A stretch of DNA of 64,000 bases from Pseudaeromonas sharmana (GTDB lineage Bacteria > Pseudomonadota > Gammaproteobacteria > Enterobacterales > Aeromonadaceae), in contig NZ_JBHSAF010000006.1 in the NCBI RefSeq assembly GCF_042649925.1, positions 189,076 to 253,075 on the forward strand. The letters are read 5' to 3'. This document shows positions 25,750 through 35,218 of the stretch, piece after piece; the first letter of the stretch is position 1; each line of letters begins with the position of its first letter. The notes beneath the pieces were generated by a model that was not told the DNA's origin, did not search any database, and saw nothing but the letters and a program-made list of their open reading frames with translations. A program made the position numbers and the translations under genes.

Positions 25750-26172
25750 ATGAAAAAGCAAACCGGTTTTACCCTGATTGAATTGATGATCGTTGTTGCC
25801 ATCGTCGCCATCCTGGCTGCGATCGCGCTGCCGGCGTACAACAAATACACCGCACGCTCCAAGTTCACCGAAGTTGTCACCGCAACCAACGGCGTCAAGC
25901 AACAGGTTGAACTGTGCATTTATGATCTGGGCACCAAGACTGGGTGCACCAGTGAAGAAAGTGGAGCCGGCTGGAACATCAAAGCAGCCGATGCTTACGC
26001 CACAAAATATGTCGCCACCATTGCTGTGGCTGATGGAACCATCACAGCAACAGCAAATAACGTTGAAGGTCTTGACGGTGAAACCTTTATTCTGGTTCCT
26101 ACTGTCGAAGCTGGTGGTCAGGTCACCTGGACAAACGATACCGGCTCATGCCGTGCTGCTGAACTGTGCTAA
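25750..26172 (+). CDS. pilA: Type IV major pilin (type IVa prepilin)
   Basis: The 140-residue prepilin has a six-residue leader, MKKQTG, cut before Phe by PilD. The conserved hydrophobic helix starts FTLIELMIVVAIVAIL, with Glu5 of the mature protein. Four cysteines lie in the globular head. The last pair, in CRAAELC at the extreme C-terminus, should form a small D-loop disulfide. This is a short type IVa pilin, as in Aeromonas Tap pili. It heads pilA-pilB-pilC-pilD, but a terminator separates it from pilB, which suits much higher pilin expression. Confidence 0.95.
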   Translation: MKKQTGFTLIELMIVVAIVAILAAIALPAYNKYTARSKFTEVVTATNGVKQQVELCIYDLGTKTGCTSEESGAGWNIKAADAYATKYVATIAVADGTITATANNVEGLDGETFILVPTVEAGGQVTWTNDTGSCRAAELC

Positions 26173-26204
26173 TCAACAACGTTTGATGGCCATTTAAATA
26201 CAGC

Positions 26205-26232
26205 AATGCCACCTTCTGGTGGCATTGTTTAT
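26205..26232 (+). terminator. Terminator between pilA and pilB
   Basis: AATGCCACC and GGTGGCATT pair in a nine-base-pair stem with a TTCT loop, followed by GTTTAT. It lies 32 bases after the pilin stop and should stop most pilin transcripts before pilB. Confidence 0.8.
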
Positions 26233-26259
26233 CACTTCGATGCTTAAAAGGGCAATTGC

Positions 26260-27966
26260 ATGACGGCAACCGCAAGTGGCCTGGCCATGAGCCTCGTCGC
26301 CTCCTCCTTGCTGAGCGATGAGGATACCCGACGTTATAGCGCCGAGGCCAAACAGCAGCACAAACCGCTGATCACCTTCCTGGTGGATAACAAGATTCTC
26401 GGCAGTGCCGCCCTGGCCGAATTTTGCGAGCAGGAGTATGGGGTACCTCTGCTGGATCTCGATGCCTTCGACCTGAGCGAGATCCCGCAGAAATACCTCA
26501 ACAGCAAGCTGATCGACAAGCACCATGCGCTGCCGATCTACACCCAGGGCCACACCCTGTACGTGGCCATGTCGGACCCGACCAATGTCGCGGCGCTGGA
26601 GGACTTCGGCTTCAGCTTCGGCCTGCACACCGAGGCACTGCTGGTCGACGAGCTGAAACTGCAAAAGGCCATCGTCAAGCTGACCGAGGGGGTCGCCGAA
26701 GCGCTGGGGGTCGACAGCCTGCACGACAACGACATCGACGGCCTCGAGGTCGGCGATGACGACCTCCACGAGGACAAGGCGCCAAGCAATGACGCCGATG
26801 ACGATGCGCCGATCGTCAAGTACATCAACAAGGTGCTGCTGGATGCCATCAAGCGCGGCGCCTCGGACTTGCACTTCGAGCCGTACGAGACCAAATACCG
26901 CATCCGCTTCCGTATCGACGGCATACTGCACGAGATCGCCTCACCGCCGGTTAACCTCGGCAGCCGCTTCGCCGCTCGCCTCAAGGTCATGTCCCGGCTG
27001 GACATCGCCGAACGCCGGCTGCCACAGGATGGCCGTATCAAGCTGAAAGTCTCGGCCACCAAGGCGATGGACATGCGCGTCAACACCCTGCCGACCATGT
27101 GGGGCGAGAAAATCGTGCTGCGGATCCTCGACTCCTCGGCGGCGCGCCTGAACATCGAGCAGCTCGGCTACGACAGCGAACAGAAAACCACCTACCTGAA
27201 TGCCCTGGCCAAGCCCCAGGGCATGATTCTGGTCACCGGCCCCACCGGCTCCGGGAAAACCGTCTCGCTGTACACCGGGCTGAACATTCTCAACACCTCG
27301 GAGCGCAACATCTCCACCGCCGAAGACCCGGTAGAAATCAACTTGCCCGGCATCAATCAGGTCCAGGTCAACCCCAAGGCCGGTTTGTCGTTTGCCAGCG
27401 CGTTGCGCGCCTTTTTGCGTCAGGATCCGGACGTGGTCATGGTCGGGGAAATCCGCGATCTGGAGACCGCCGAGATCGCCATCAAGGCCGCGCAAACCGG
27501 TCACCTGGTGCTGTCGACGCTGCACACCAACTCCGCCGCCGAGACCCTGACCCGTCTGATGAACATGGGCGTGCCGGCGTTTAACATCGCCTCGTCCGTC
27601 ACGCTGATCATGGCGCAGCGCCTGGCACGGCGGTTATGTGATAAATGCAAGGCCCCGGAGCAGATCCCGGCGCATGAGCTGCTGGCATTGGGCTATAGCC
27701 AGCAGCAGATCGATGCCGGTTTGCAGCTGTATAAACCGGTCGGCTGCCCGGAGTGCTCGGGGGGCTACAAGGGGCGGGTCGGTATCTACGAGATGCTGAA
27801 GATGTCCGAGGCCATCGCCAACCTGATCATGGAAGGCGGTAACTCGCTGCAGATCGCAAGCCTGGCACAAAAAGAGGGCATGCGGACCCTGCGCCAGACC
27901 GGCCTCGAAAAGGCACGGCTGGGCATCACCAGCCTCGCCGAGGTCAACCGCGTCACCAGCGGTTAA
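26260..27966 (+). CDS. pilB: Type IV pilus extension ATPase PilB
   Basis: PilB powers pilus assembly from the cytoplasmic side. The 568-residue protein has an N-terminal MshEN-like domain (about 1-150), then a RecA-like motor: Walker A GPTGSGKTVSLY, Asp box STAEDPVEI, Walker B VMVGEIRDLET and His box TGHLVLSTLHTNSA. A zinc tetracysteine site, CDKC and CPEC, lies near the C-terminus. Some N-terminal domains of this family bind c-di-GMP, notable given two EAL genes in the window. The first residues lack the strongest binding motif, so c-di-GMP control here is uncertain. Confidence 0.96.
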   Translation: MTATASGLAMSLVASSLLSDEDTRRYSAEAKQQHKPLITFLVDNKILGSAALAEFCEQEYGVPLLDLDAFDLSEIPQKYLNSKLIDKHHALPIYTQGHTLYVAMSDPTNVAALEDFGFSFGLHTEALLVDELKLQKAIVKLTEGVAEALGVDSLHDNDIDGLEVGDDDLHEDKAPSNDADDDAPIVKYINKVLLDAIKRGASDLHFEPYETKYRIRFRIDGILHEIASPPVNLGSRFAARLKVMSRLDIAERRLPQDGRIKLKVSATKAMDMRVNTLPTMWGEKIVLRILDSSAARLNIEQLGYDSEQKTTYLNALAKPQGMILVTGPTGSGKTVSLYTGLNILNTSERNISTAEDPVEINLPGINQVQVNPKAGLSFASALRAFLRQDPDVVMVGEIRDLETAEIAIKAAQTGHLVLSTLHTNSAAETLTRLMNMGVPAFNIASSVTLIMAQRLARRLCDKCKAPEQIPAHELLALGYSQQQIDAGLQLYKPVGCPECSGGYKGRVGIYEMLKMSEAIANLIMEGGNSLQIASLAQKEGMRTLRQTGLEKARLGITSLAEVNRVTSG

Positions 27967-28141
27967 CCGCTTGCCGCCGCAACCTAGGCATGTCACCTCG
28001 GGCACACGCGGCCCGATCGTGAGCCTCTGCCGGCACAGGATGAGAGCGCCGATACCGGGCGTGCAACGGATGAGTGTAGGAGAAGGCGCTGCGCATGATG
28101 CGTGGCGCGGATGGACCTGATACAGCAGAGAAGGAAGCAGG

Positions 28142-29389
28142 ATGGCAGTCAACACAGGCACCCGCGACAAGATCGAAGCCAAGAAGTTCTACCCCTTCGT
28201 GTGGGAGGGGGTCAACCGCAAGGGCCAGAAGGTATCTGGCGAAATGCAGGGCGAGAACATCAATCTGGTGAAGAACGAACTGCGCAAGCAGGGCGTCAAC
28301 GTCAGCAAGATCCGCCGCAAGAGCCAGTCGATCTTCTCCAAATACTCTGGCGCCATCAAGGCCATGGACATCGCCATGGTGTCGCGGCAGATTGCTACCA
28401 TGCTGGCAGCCGGTGTGCCGCTGGTGCAGACCTTGCGTCTGCTCTCCAGCAGCCATGAAAAAACCACGATGCGCGAACTGCTGGCGAATATCTGTGCCGA
28501 AGTCGAAAGCGGCACCCCGCTGTCGCAGGCCCTGAAGAAACACCCGCGCTACTTTGACGATCTGTATGTTGATCTGGTAGCCGCCGGTGAGCAATCCGGT
28601 GCCCTGGAGCAGATCTACGACCGGATTGCCGTCTACAAGGAGAAGGCCGAGGCGCTGAAGTCGAAGATCAAGAAGGCCCTGATGTATCCGGCGGCGGTCA
28701 TGGCCGTCGCGGTGATCGTCACCACCATACTGCTGCTGTTTGTCGTGCCGCAGTTCGAGGACATCTTCAAGAGCTTCGGCGCCGAGCTGCCGGCGTTCAC
28801 CCAGATGGTGATTGGTTTGTCACGCTTCTTGCAGCACTCCTGGTATTTCTTCTTTTTGGGGATTGTGGGCTTCGTCTTTTTATTTGTGCGCGCTCACCGC
28901 AACTCGCAGAAGGTGCGCGACGAGGTCGACAAGGCAATCCTCAAGTTGCCTATCGTCGGCATGATACTGCATAAAGCCTGTCTGGCGCGTTTTGCCAGTA
29001 CGCTCGCCACCACCTTCGCCGCGGGTATTCCGCTGGTAGAAGCCCTGATCTCGGCCGCCGGCGCCTCGGGCAATGCGCTGTACCGCGATGCGGTGATGGC
29101 GGTACGCAACGAAGTCATGGCCGGCATGCAGATGCACATCGCGATGCGCACCGTCGAAGTGTTTCCGGACATGGTGACCCAGATGGTGATGATCGGTGAA
29201 GAGTCCGGTAGCATAGACGACATGCTGTCCAAGATCGCCGGTATCTATTCGCAGCAGGTCGACGATGCCGTCGATGGCCTCTCCAGCCTGATCGAGCCAC
29301 TGATCATGGTGATTCTCGGCGTTCTGGTCGGCGGCCTGGTGGTGGCCATGTATCTGCCGATCTTCAAGCTGGGTAGCGTCGTACGCTAA
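28142..29389 (+). CDS. pilC: Type IV pilus inner-membrane platform protein PilC
   Basis: PilC is the inner-membrane platform that joins the PilB and PilT motors to the growing pilus. The 415-residue protein has two repeated GspF domains, each beginning with a cytoplasmic helical part, and three membrane helices near residues 180-210, 230-255 and 385-410. Family motifs include FTRQIATMLAAGVPL as SRQIATMLAAGVPL, and FASTLATTFAAGIPLVEAL. It is 175 bases after pilB; no gene is seen in that gap. Confidence 0.95.
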   Translation: MAVNTGTRDKIEAKKFYPFVWEGVNRKGQKVSGEMQGENINLVKNELRKQGVNVSKIRRKSQSIFSKYSGAIKAMDIAMVSRQIATMLAAGVPLVQTLRLLSSSHEKTTMRELLANICAEVESGTPLSQALKKHPRYFDDLYVDLVAAGEQSGALEQIYDRIAVYKEKAEALKSKIKKALMYPAAVMAVAVIVTTILLLFVVPQFEDIFKSFGAELPAFTQMVIGLSRFLQHSWYFFFLGIVGFVFLFVRAHRNSQKVRDEVDKAILKLPIVGMILHKACLARFASTLATTFAAGIPLVEALISAAGASGNALYRDAVMAVRNEVMAGMQMHIAMRTVEVFPDMVTQMVMIGEESGSIDDMLSKIAGIYSQQVDDAVDGLSSLIEPLIMVILGVLVGGLVVAMYLPIFKLGSVVR

Positions 29390-29407
29390 CCCATGGCTAG
29401 CGGTTCA

Positions 29408-29436
29408 GGCCCGTCCCTGACGGGCCTTTATTATTT
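29408..29436 (+). terminator. Terminator-like hairpin between pilC and pilD
   Basis: GGCCCGTC and GACGGGCC (29408-29426) pair around CCT, followed by TTTATTATTT. It has the form of a good intrinsic terminator, although pilD follows closely in the same direction. Partial termination would reduce pilD and the downstream coaE group relative to pilBC. Confidence 0.75.
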
Positions 29437-29456
29437 ATCGAGAAAGGACAGCAAAG

Positions 29457-30326
29457 ATGTTGTTAGCGCTTAGCGAGCAGTTTCCCTGGCTCTATCTGAC
29501 GTTGGTCACCCTGCTGGGGCTGCTGGTCGGCAGCTTTTTGAATGTCGTGATCCACCGTCTGCCGATCATGCTGGAACGCAGCTGGCAGCAAGAATTCCAC
29601 AGTTATTTCCATCCGGAGCAGGCGGCTCCGCCATCGAGCGCGCCTTACAACCTGGTGCTACCGCGCTCGGCATGCCCGCATTGTGGCCATCAGATTCGGG
29701 CATGGGAGAACATACCGCTCATCAGTTGGCTATGCCTGCGCGGGCGCTGCAGCCAATGCCAGGCAGCCATTTCACCCCGCTACCCGCTGGTGGAGCTGGT
29801 CAGCGGCATCATGACGCTGGTCATCGCCCTGCAACTGCCGGCAGGTCTGCAACAATGGAGCGCCATCCTCCTCGGCTGGGTGCTGCTGGCGCTGACCTGC
29901 ATCGATCTGGACAAGATGCTGCTCCCCGACCAGTTGACGCTGCCGTTGCTGTGGCTGGGGTTGCTGCTGAATAGCCAATCGCTGTTTGTTGCCCTGCCGG
30001 ATGCCGTCTTCGGTGCTGCCGCAGGCTATCTGGTGCTATGGAGTCTGTACTGGGGCTTCAAGCTGCTGACCGGCAAGGAGGGCATGGGCTATGGCGACTT
30101 TAAACTGCTGGCCGCATTGGGCGCCTGGCTCGGCTGGCAGGCCTTGCCGCTGATACTGATTCTGGCATCCTGTGTGGGTGCCGTGGTCGGCATTGGCCTG
30201 CTGCTGCTACGCCGGCACCAGCAGGGGAATCCAATTCCGTTTGGCCCCTATCTGGCCACCGCCGGCTGGATCGCCTTGCTCTGGGGTGAACAGATCAACC
30301 ACTGGTACCTATCGACCTTGCTTTGA
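29457..30326 (+). CDS. pilD: Prepilin peptidase / N-methyltransferase PilD
   Basis: PilD is an inner-membrane aspartic protease that removes prepilin leaders and methylates the new N-terminus. It also serves type II secretion pseudopilins. The 289-residue protein has the zinc-binding CPHC...CSQC loop of the methyltransferase part at about residues 72-100. The two protease aspartates are in CIDLDKMLLPDQ and GMGYGDFKLLAALG (GxGD). About eight membrane segments are visible. A GAAAGGA ribosome-binding site precedes the ATG. Confidence 0.96.
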   Translation: MLLALSEQFPWLYLTLVTLLGLLVGSFLNVVIHRLPIMLERSWQQEFHSYFHPEQAAPPSSAPYNLVLPRSACPHCGHQIRAWENIPLISWLCLRGRCSQCQAAISPRYPLVELVSGIMTLVIALQLPAGLQQWSAILLGWVLLALTCIDLDKMLLPDQLTLPLLWLGLLLNSQSLFVALPDAVFGAAAGYLVLWSLYWGFKLLTGKEGMGYGDFKLLAALGAWLGWQALPLILILASCVGAVVGIGLLLLRRHQQGNPIPFGPYLATAGWIALLWGEQINHWYLSTLL

Positions 30327-30339
30327 GTACGAAACCGCC

Positions 30340-30954
30340 ATGAGTAATTTTATCGTCGGTCTCACCGGAGGCATCGGCAGTGGCAAGAGCACGGTTGCCA
30401 ACCTGTTCAGCGAACTCGGGGTGCCGGTGATCGATGCCGATCTGCTCGCCCGGGAGCTGGTGGCCCCGGGTTCAGCCGCCCTGGCCGCCATTCACGCCCG
30501 GTTTGGCGACACTATGTTACTGGCCGATGGCAGCTTGGACCGTGCGCAGATGCGGCAGCAGATTTTCGCCGATCCGCAACAGCGGCGCTGGCTGGAAGCC
30601 TTGCTGCATCCGCAGATCCGCAGCGCCATCCTGCACGCCTGTCAGCAAAATACCGCCGCCTATGTCATCCTGATGGCCCCGCTGCTGTTTGAAAATAAGC
30701 TCGAGACGCTGGTCAATCGCGTGCTGACCGTCGACGTCAGCGTCGAAACCCAGATCGCGCGCACCTGTCAACGTGATGGCAATGACCGCACGCTGGTGGA
30801 AGCGATCATCGCGGCACAAGTGCCGCGCGACACCCGTCTGGCGCTCAGCCATGATGTCATCGACAACGAGCAGCGCTCGCTGGAGCAGTTGCGAGCCCAC
30901 GTTAGTCAGTTACATATCAATTATTTGGCGTTTGCCTCTCAACACTTGCCGTGA
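30340..30954 (+). CDS. coaE: Dephospho-CoA kinase
   Basis: CoaE phosphorylates dephospho-CoA in the last step of CoA synthesis. From the ATG at 30340 the 204-residue protein starts MSNFIVGLTGGIGSGKST with the P-loop GGIGSGKS at about 9-16, then VIDADLLARELV and the lid region with HPQIR. The open frame extends upstream into pilD, but homology and the P-loop position fix this start, 13 bases after pilD. The pilD-coaE-zapD-yacG order is widespread in gammaproteobacteria. Confidence 0.96.
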   Translation: MSNFIVGLTGGIGSGKSTVANLFSELGVPVIDADLLARELVAPGSAALAAIHARFGDTMLLADGSLDRAQMRQQIFADPQQRRWLEALLHPQIRSAILHACQQNTAAYVILMAPLLFENKLETLVNRVLTVDVSVETQIARTCQRDGNDRTLVEAIIAAQVPRDTRLALSHDVIDNEQRSLEQLRAHVSQLHINYLAFASQHLP

Positions 30955-31016
30955 ATGACAGTACACTCGCCCATCATCTTATTGTTTCCGGCCACCGAGC
31001 CCGATAGCCCAGAGCC

Positions 31017-31742
31017 ATGCTGACTTACGAATTCCCACTCAACGAGAAGAGCCGGACTTACCTGCGCTTCGATGCCCTGTTCCAGTTGCTGCGGCAAAAT
31101 GCCGCTCAGGAGCGCAGCGGGCAAGCCATCAGCTTTTTTAAAGCCTTGTTTGATTTCATTGAACTCTCCGAGCGCTGCGACATTCGCACCGACTTGATGA
31201 AAGATCTGGAAAAGCAGCGCCAGAAGTTGGAGTCCTTGCGCCAAATGCCCTCGGTGGATACCGAGAAGCTGCAACAGTTGCTGGATCTGCTGGCCAGTCT
31301 GATTTACGAACTACCGCGCTCGGTTCGCGCCGGCACCCGCTTCAAGGAGGACAAGTTCCTCTGCAGCATCCGCCAGCGCTTTGCCATCCCGGGTGGGCTG
31401 TGCCCATTCGATGTGCCCATCCTGCATCACTGGCTGGGACAACCATTGACCACACGCGTCAGCGATGCAGAAAACTGGCTCAAGGAGCTGGATCTGCTGA
31501 TGCGTGCCACCGATCAACTGTTACAGTTATGGCGCGAAAGTGGTCATTTTCAGGCTGAACTGGCCCGTAATGGCTTCTATCAGGACAATGCCGACGGTGC
31601 CGAGCTGGTACGTCTGCAAGTCGACCCTGCCTGTGGCCACTATCCGACATTGAGCGGTCACAAGACACGTTTTGCTATCCGCTTCCTGCCGCTGGGTGAC
31701 ATCGAGACCAACGATATCGCCTTCCAGTTGGCCTGCTGCTGA
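31017..31742 (+). CDS. zapD: Cell division protein ZapD
   Basis: ZapD bundles FtsZ filaments and stabilises the Z ring, binding the FtsZ C-terminal tail. The 241-residue protein is close to E. coli YacF: YEFPLNEKSRTYLRFDALF at the start, FFKALFDFIELSERCDIRTD, GGLCPFDVP and the C-terminal RFAIRFLPLGD. FtsZ itself is encoded 5 kb away. It lies between coaE and yacG on the same strand. Confidence 0.96.
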   Translation: MLTYEFPLNEKSRTYLRFDALFQLLRQNAAQERSGQAISFFKALFDFIELSERCDIRTDLMKDLEKQRQKLESLRQMPSVDTEKLQQLLDLLASLIYELPRSVRAGTRFKEDKFLCSIRQRFAIPGGLCPFDVPILHHWLGQPLTTRVSDAENWLKELDLLMRATDQLLQLWRESGHFQAELARNGFYQDNADGAELVRLQVDPACGHYPTLSGHKTRFAIRFLPLGDIETNDIAFQLACC

Positions 31743-31763
31743 TTGCCGCCAGGAGAAAAACGC

Positions 31764-31967
31764 ATGGTCACCGAAGTCAAGTGCCCGACCTGTGGTCAGC
31801 CCGTGGTCTGGGGCGAGCAGAGCCCCTATCGCCCGTTTTGCAGTAAACGTTGCCAGTTGATCGACTTTGGCGAATGGGCAAACGAAGAAAAGCGGATCGC
31901 CGGTGAGTCCGGTGAGCCGGACAGTGATATCTGGTCCGAAGGCAACGGGGGGCCGACGGCACCTTGA
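31764..31967 (+). CDS. yacG: DNA gyrase inhibitor YacG
   Basis: YacG is a small zinc protein that binds GyrB and inhibits gyrase in E. coli. The 67-residue protein has four zinc cysteines, CPTC (7-10) and FCSKRC (26-30), then LIDFGEWANEE. The ATG at 31764 has AGGAG upstream. The frame is open to a TTG right after the zapD stop, but that start is not supported. Confidence 0.93.
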   Translation: MVTEVKCPTCGQPVVWGEQSPYRPFCSKRCQLIDFGEWANEEKRIAGESGEPDSDIWSEGNGGPTAP

Positions 31968-31969
31968 GC

Positions 31970-31990
31970 AGCCAGCCCATGTGGCTGGCT
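31970..31990. terminator. Hairpin between convergent yacG and mutT
   Basis: AGCCAGCC and GGCTGGCT pair around CATGT and fill the 22-base gap between the two stop codons. T content after it is low. Confidence 0.6.
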
Positions 31991-32406
31991 TACACCTTGT
32001 CCGTGCCGTCAGTCGACCGCAGCGCCATCACGGCTTCTACGATCGGGGTATTGGCCTCTGGAAACACATAGCCCGCCAGTGCGGGTATAGCAACCCAAGA
32101 CACGGCCTGCCCCTCGCGCCCGGTTGGCTCACCACTAAAGCTCGTCACGCGCCAGACATCCAGCCGGACCTGTTTGTCCACATAGTCATGATCCACCACC
32201 ATCAGGGCACGGCATGACAGCACCCGGATCCCCAGTTCCTCATAGAGCTCCCGCGCCAGAGCCTCTGGCAGCGACTCCCCGGCCTCAACCTTGCCACCTG
32301 GAAATTCCCATTTCCCTGCCTGGTGTTGACTGGCACCACGGCGACTGATCAATACCGCGCCGGCGCCATTTTCAATGACACCGACAGCCACATGCACTCG
32401 ACTCAT
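31990..32406 (-). CDS. mutT: 8-oxo-dGTP diphosphatase MutT
   Basis: MutT hydrolyses 8-oxo-dGTP so that oxidised guanine is not built into DNA. The Nudix box is complete: GGKVEAGESLPEALARELYE followed by ELGI (G-x5-E-x7-REUxEExGU). The start MSRVHVAVGVI at 32406 is chosen because it aligns with E. coli MKKLQIAVGII and gives 138 residues. An in-frame ATG at 32433 would add nine residues. It lies downstream of secA, as in E. coli, but a terminator comes between them. Confidence 0.93.
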   Translation of the reverse strand: MSRVHVAVGVIENGAGAVLISRRGASQHQAGKWEFPGGKVEAGESLPEALARELYEELGIRVLSCRALMVVDHDYVDKQVRLDVWRVTSFSGEPTGREGQAVSWVAIPALAGYVFPEANTPIVEAVMALRSTDGTDKV

Positions 32407-32447
32407 CTGCCTACTCTTCTGTTCAATCGCCATTCTACCGCCATGCC

Positions 32448-32476
32448 AAAAGAAAGGGCGGCCTCACGCCGCCCTT
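32448..32476 (-). terminator. Terminator of secA
   Basis: On the minus strand AAGGGCGGC and GCCGCCCTT (plus 32454-32476) form a nine-base-pair stem followed by TCTTTT, 19 bases after the secA stop. mutT starts soon after, so it needs read-through or its own promoter. Confidence 0.85.
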
Positions 32477-32494
32477 CATCATGCTGCCAGCGTA

Positions 32495-35218
32495 TTAGCT
32501 GATCTGGCCGTGACAATGCTTATATTTCTTGCCAGAGCCGCAAGGGCAAGGATCATTGCGCCCCACCTTGTCACCACGCACATACGGCGTCTGACTGCTA
32601 GCCTGTTCAGCTTGCGCCGCATCACCTTCTTCAGCCAGCCCCTCCGCCTCCGCATGGGTATAATTGCGCGGTGCGGCCTCAGCGCGACGACGCTGCTCCT
32701 CAATGGCATCCACATCACGCTCCTGCACCTGAACGCGGGACAGGATGGTGACCACCTCCAGCTTCAACGACTCCAGCATCTGGGTAAACAGCTCGAAGGA
32801 TTCGCGCTTGTACTCCTGCTTGGGGTTCTTCTGCGCGTAACCACGCAGGTGAATGCCCTGACGCAGGTGGTCCATCGCCGCCAAGTGTTCCTTCCACAAG
32901 TTGTCGAGGCATTGCAGCATGATCGATTTCTCGAACTGATGAATGACCTCATCCCCCACTTGCTCTTTCTTGGCGTTATAGATTCGGGCGGCCTCGGCCA
33001 CAATCCGGTCGCGCAACAGCTCTTCGTACAGCTTGTCGTCTTCCGCCAACCACTGCGCCAGTGGCAAATCCAGACTGAAGTCAGCGTGCAGGCGTGCTTC
33101 GAGACCGGCAACATCCCAGGTCTCATCCAGAGAGTTCGGCGTAATGTACTGGCTGATCACGCTATTAATCACATCGGCGCGGATCGCTTCGATCGTCTCG
33201 CTGATGTCGGAGGCTTCCAGCAGTTCATTGCGTTGCTCGTACACCACCTTACGCTGGTCGTTGGCAACATCATCAAACTCCAGCAGGTTTTTACGAATAT
33301 CGAAGTTACGCGCTTCCACCTTCCGCTGGGCATTCTCGATCGCCTTGGTAACCCAAGGGTGCTCGATGGCCTCACCGTACTCCATGCCCAGCTTCTTCAT
33401 CATGCCCGTGACACGATCGGAGGCAAAGATACGCATCAGGGTATCTTCCATCGACAGATAGAATCGGGATGAGCCCGGATCCCCCTGACGACCGGACCGG
33501 CCACGCAGCTGGTTATCGATCCGGCGTGACTCGTGACGTTCGGTACCTATGATGTGCAAACCGCCAGCGGCGATGACATCATCATGACGACGCTGCCACT
33601 CTGCTTTCACCGCATCGAGTTGCTCTTGCGTCGGATCCGTCAGCTTGGCCTGCTCGGCCTGCCAGTTCCCGCCCAACACGATATCGGTACCCCGACCAGC
33701 CATGTTGGTCGCGATGGTCACAGCCCCCGGGCGCCCGGCCTCGGCGACAATGTCTGCTTCCATGGCATGGAATTTGGCGTTCAGAACCTGGTGCTTGATC
33801 CCCTGCTTGTGCAGTACATTGGAGATCAGCTCCGAGTTTTCGATAGAGATGGTCCCCACCAGCACAGGACGCCCCTCCGCCACACGATTCTTGATGTCCT
33901 CAACAATCGCCGCATACTTCTCTTCCGATGTCAGATAGACCAGATCCCCCATGTCATTGCGGATCATCGGACGATTCGTCGGCAGCACAACGGTGTTCAA
34001 ACCGTAAATTTGCTGGAACTCATAGGCTTCGGTATCCGCAGTACCGGTCATCCCGGCCAGCTTCTCATACAGACGGAAATAGTTCTGGAACGTGATGGAA
34101 GCCAGCGTCTGGTTTTCATTCTGAATGCGAACGCCCTCTTTGGCCTCCATCGCCTGATGCAGCCCCTCGGACCAACGACGTCCGGGCATAGTCCGGCCAG
34201 TATGCTCGTCGACGATAACCACTTCGCCATCTTTAACGATGTAATCGACGTTCTTTTCAAACAGCGTATGCGCGCGCAAACCGGCATTCACATGATGCAG
34301 CAGGGTGATGTTGCTGGCAGAGAACAGGGAGTCTTCAGCACTCATCAGACCATGCTGCTTCAGCAACTCTTCAACGTAGATCTGGCCATTCTCGGTGAGC
34401 AGCGCCTGACGAGCTTTCTCATCCACCGTGTAGTGACCTTCACCCCGATACTCTTCGCTGTCCTCTTTGTCCTGCTTCTGCAGTAACGGAATCAACTTGT
34501 TAATCTGGATATAGAGTTCGGAGCTGTCTTCAGCGGCGCCGGAGATAATCAGCGGTGTCCGCGCCTCGTCAATCAACACTGAGTCAACTTCATCAACCAG
34601 CGCATAAAACAGTGGACGCTGCACCCGTTGTTCGGCCGCATAAGCCATGTTGTCACGCAGGTAATCGAAGCCGAATTCGTTATTGGTACCGTAGGTAATA
34701 TCCGCACCATAAGCGACTCGTTTCTCTTCGTGACTCATTCCAGGCAAATTGCAGCCGACGGTCAGTCCCAGGAATTCAAACAGCGGACGATTCCACTCGG
34801 CATCACGACGCGCCAGGTAATCGTTGACCGTCACTATGTGTACGCCACGCCCGGTCAGGCCATTCAAATAGGCCGGCAGGGTTGCGGTCAGTGTCTTGCC
34901 TTCACCCGTCTTCATTTCCGCGATCTGGTTGTTGTTCAACACCATACCGCCCATCAACTGGACATCAAAGTGACGCATACCAAATACGCGCTTGGACGCT
35001 TCACGCACGGTGGCGAAGGCCTCCGGCAGCAACTGCTCCAGCAGTTCACCCTGTTCGATACGTTGGCGAAACTCGGCCGTCTTGGCCTTCAGATCGGCAT
35101 CGGAGAGGGCCTCGAATTGAGGCTCCATGGCATTAATCTGTTTAACGATCTTGCGGAGCTTCTTCAGCGTGCGCTCGTTGCTGCTGCCAACGATTTTGGT
35201 AATTAAACTTGTAATCAT
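32495..35218 (-). CDS. secA: Preprotein translocase ATPase SecA
   Basis: SecA drives proteins through SecYEG. The 907-residue protein has Walker A MKTGEGKT at 102-109, VNDYLARRDAEW, LVDEVDSVLIDEARTPLIIS (DEAD-like), the TNMAGRGTDIVLGG motif and RQGDPGSSRFYLSMED. The C-terminal zinc site CPCGSGKKYKHCHG binds SecB and lipid. The start MITSLITKIVG at 35218 matches E. coli; an upstream extension of the frame is not supported. No secM gene is seen upstream (see findings). Confidence 0.98.
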   Translation of the reverse strand: MITSLITKIVGSSNERTLKKLRKIVKQINAMEPQFEALSDADLKAKTAEFRQRIEQGELLEQLLPEAFATVREASKRVFGMRHFDVQLMGGMVLNNNQIAEMKTGEGKTLTATLPAYLNGLTGRGVHIVTVNDYLARRDAEWNRPLFEFLGLTVGCNLPGMSHEEKRVAYGADITYGTNNEFGFDYLRDNMAYAAEQRVQRPLFYALVDEVDSVLIDEARTPLIISGAAEDSSELYIQINKLIPLLQKQDKEDSEEYRGEGHYTVDEKARQALLTENGQIYVEELLKQHGLMSAEDSLFSASNITLLHHVNAGLRAHTLFEKNVDYIVKDGEVVIVDEHTGRTMPGRRWSEGLHQAMEAKEGVRIQNENQTLASITFQNYFRLYEKLAGMTGTADTEAYEFQQIYGLNTVVLPTNRPMIRNDMGDLVYLTSEEKYAAIVEDIKNRVAEGRPVLVGTISIENSELISNVLHKQGIKHQVLNAKFHAMEADIVAEAGRPGAVTIATNMAGRGTDIVLGGNWQAEQAKLTDPTQEQLDAVKAEWQRRHDDVIAAGGLHIIGTERHESRRIDNQLRGRSGRQGDPGSSRFYLSMEDTLMRIFASDRVTGMMKKLGMEYGEAIEHPWVTKAIENAQRKVEARNFDIRKNLLEFDDVANDQRKVVYEQRNELLEASDISETIEAIRADVINSVISQYITPNSLDETWDVAGLEARLHADFSLDLPLAQWLAEDDKLYEELLRDRIVAEAARIYNAKKEQVGDEVIHQFEKSIMLQCLDNLWKEHLAAMDHLRQGIHLRGYAQKNPKQEYKRESFELFTQMLESLKLEVVTILSRVQVQERDVDAIEEQRRRAEAAPRNYTHAEAEGLAEEGDAAQAEQASSQTPYVRGDKVGRNDPCPCGSGKKYKHCHGQIS

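Noticed and set aside
32375..33472. 365-codon open frame antisense to secA
   Set aside because: It mirrors SecA codons, has a His/Gln/Leu-rich shadow composition and no ribosome-binding site; SecA fully explains the DNA.
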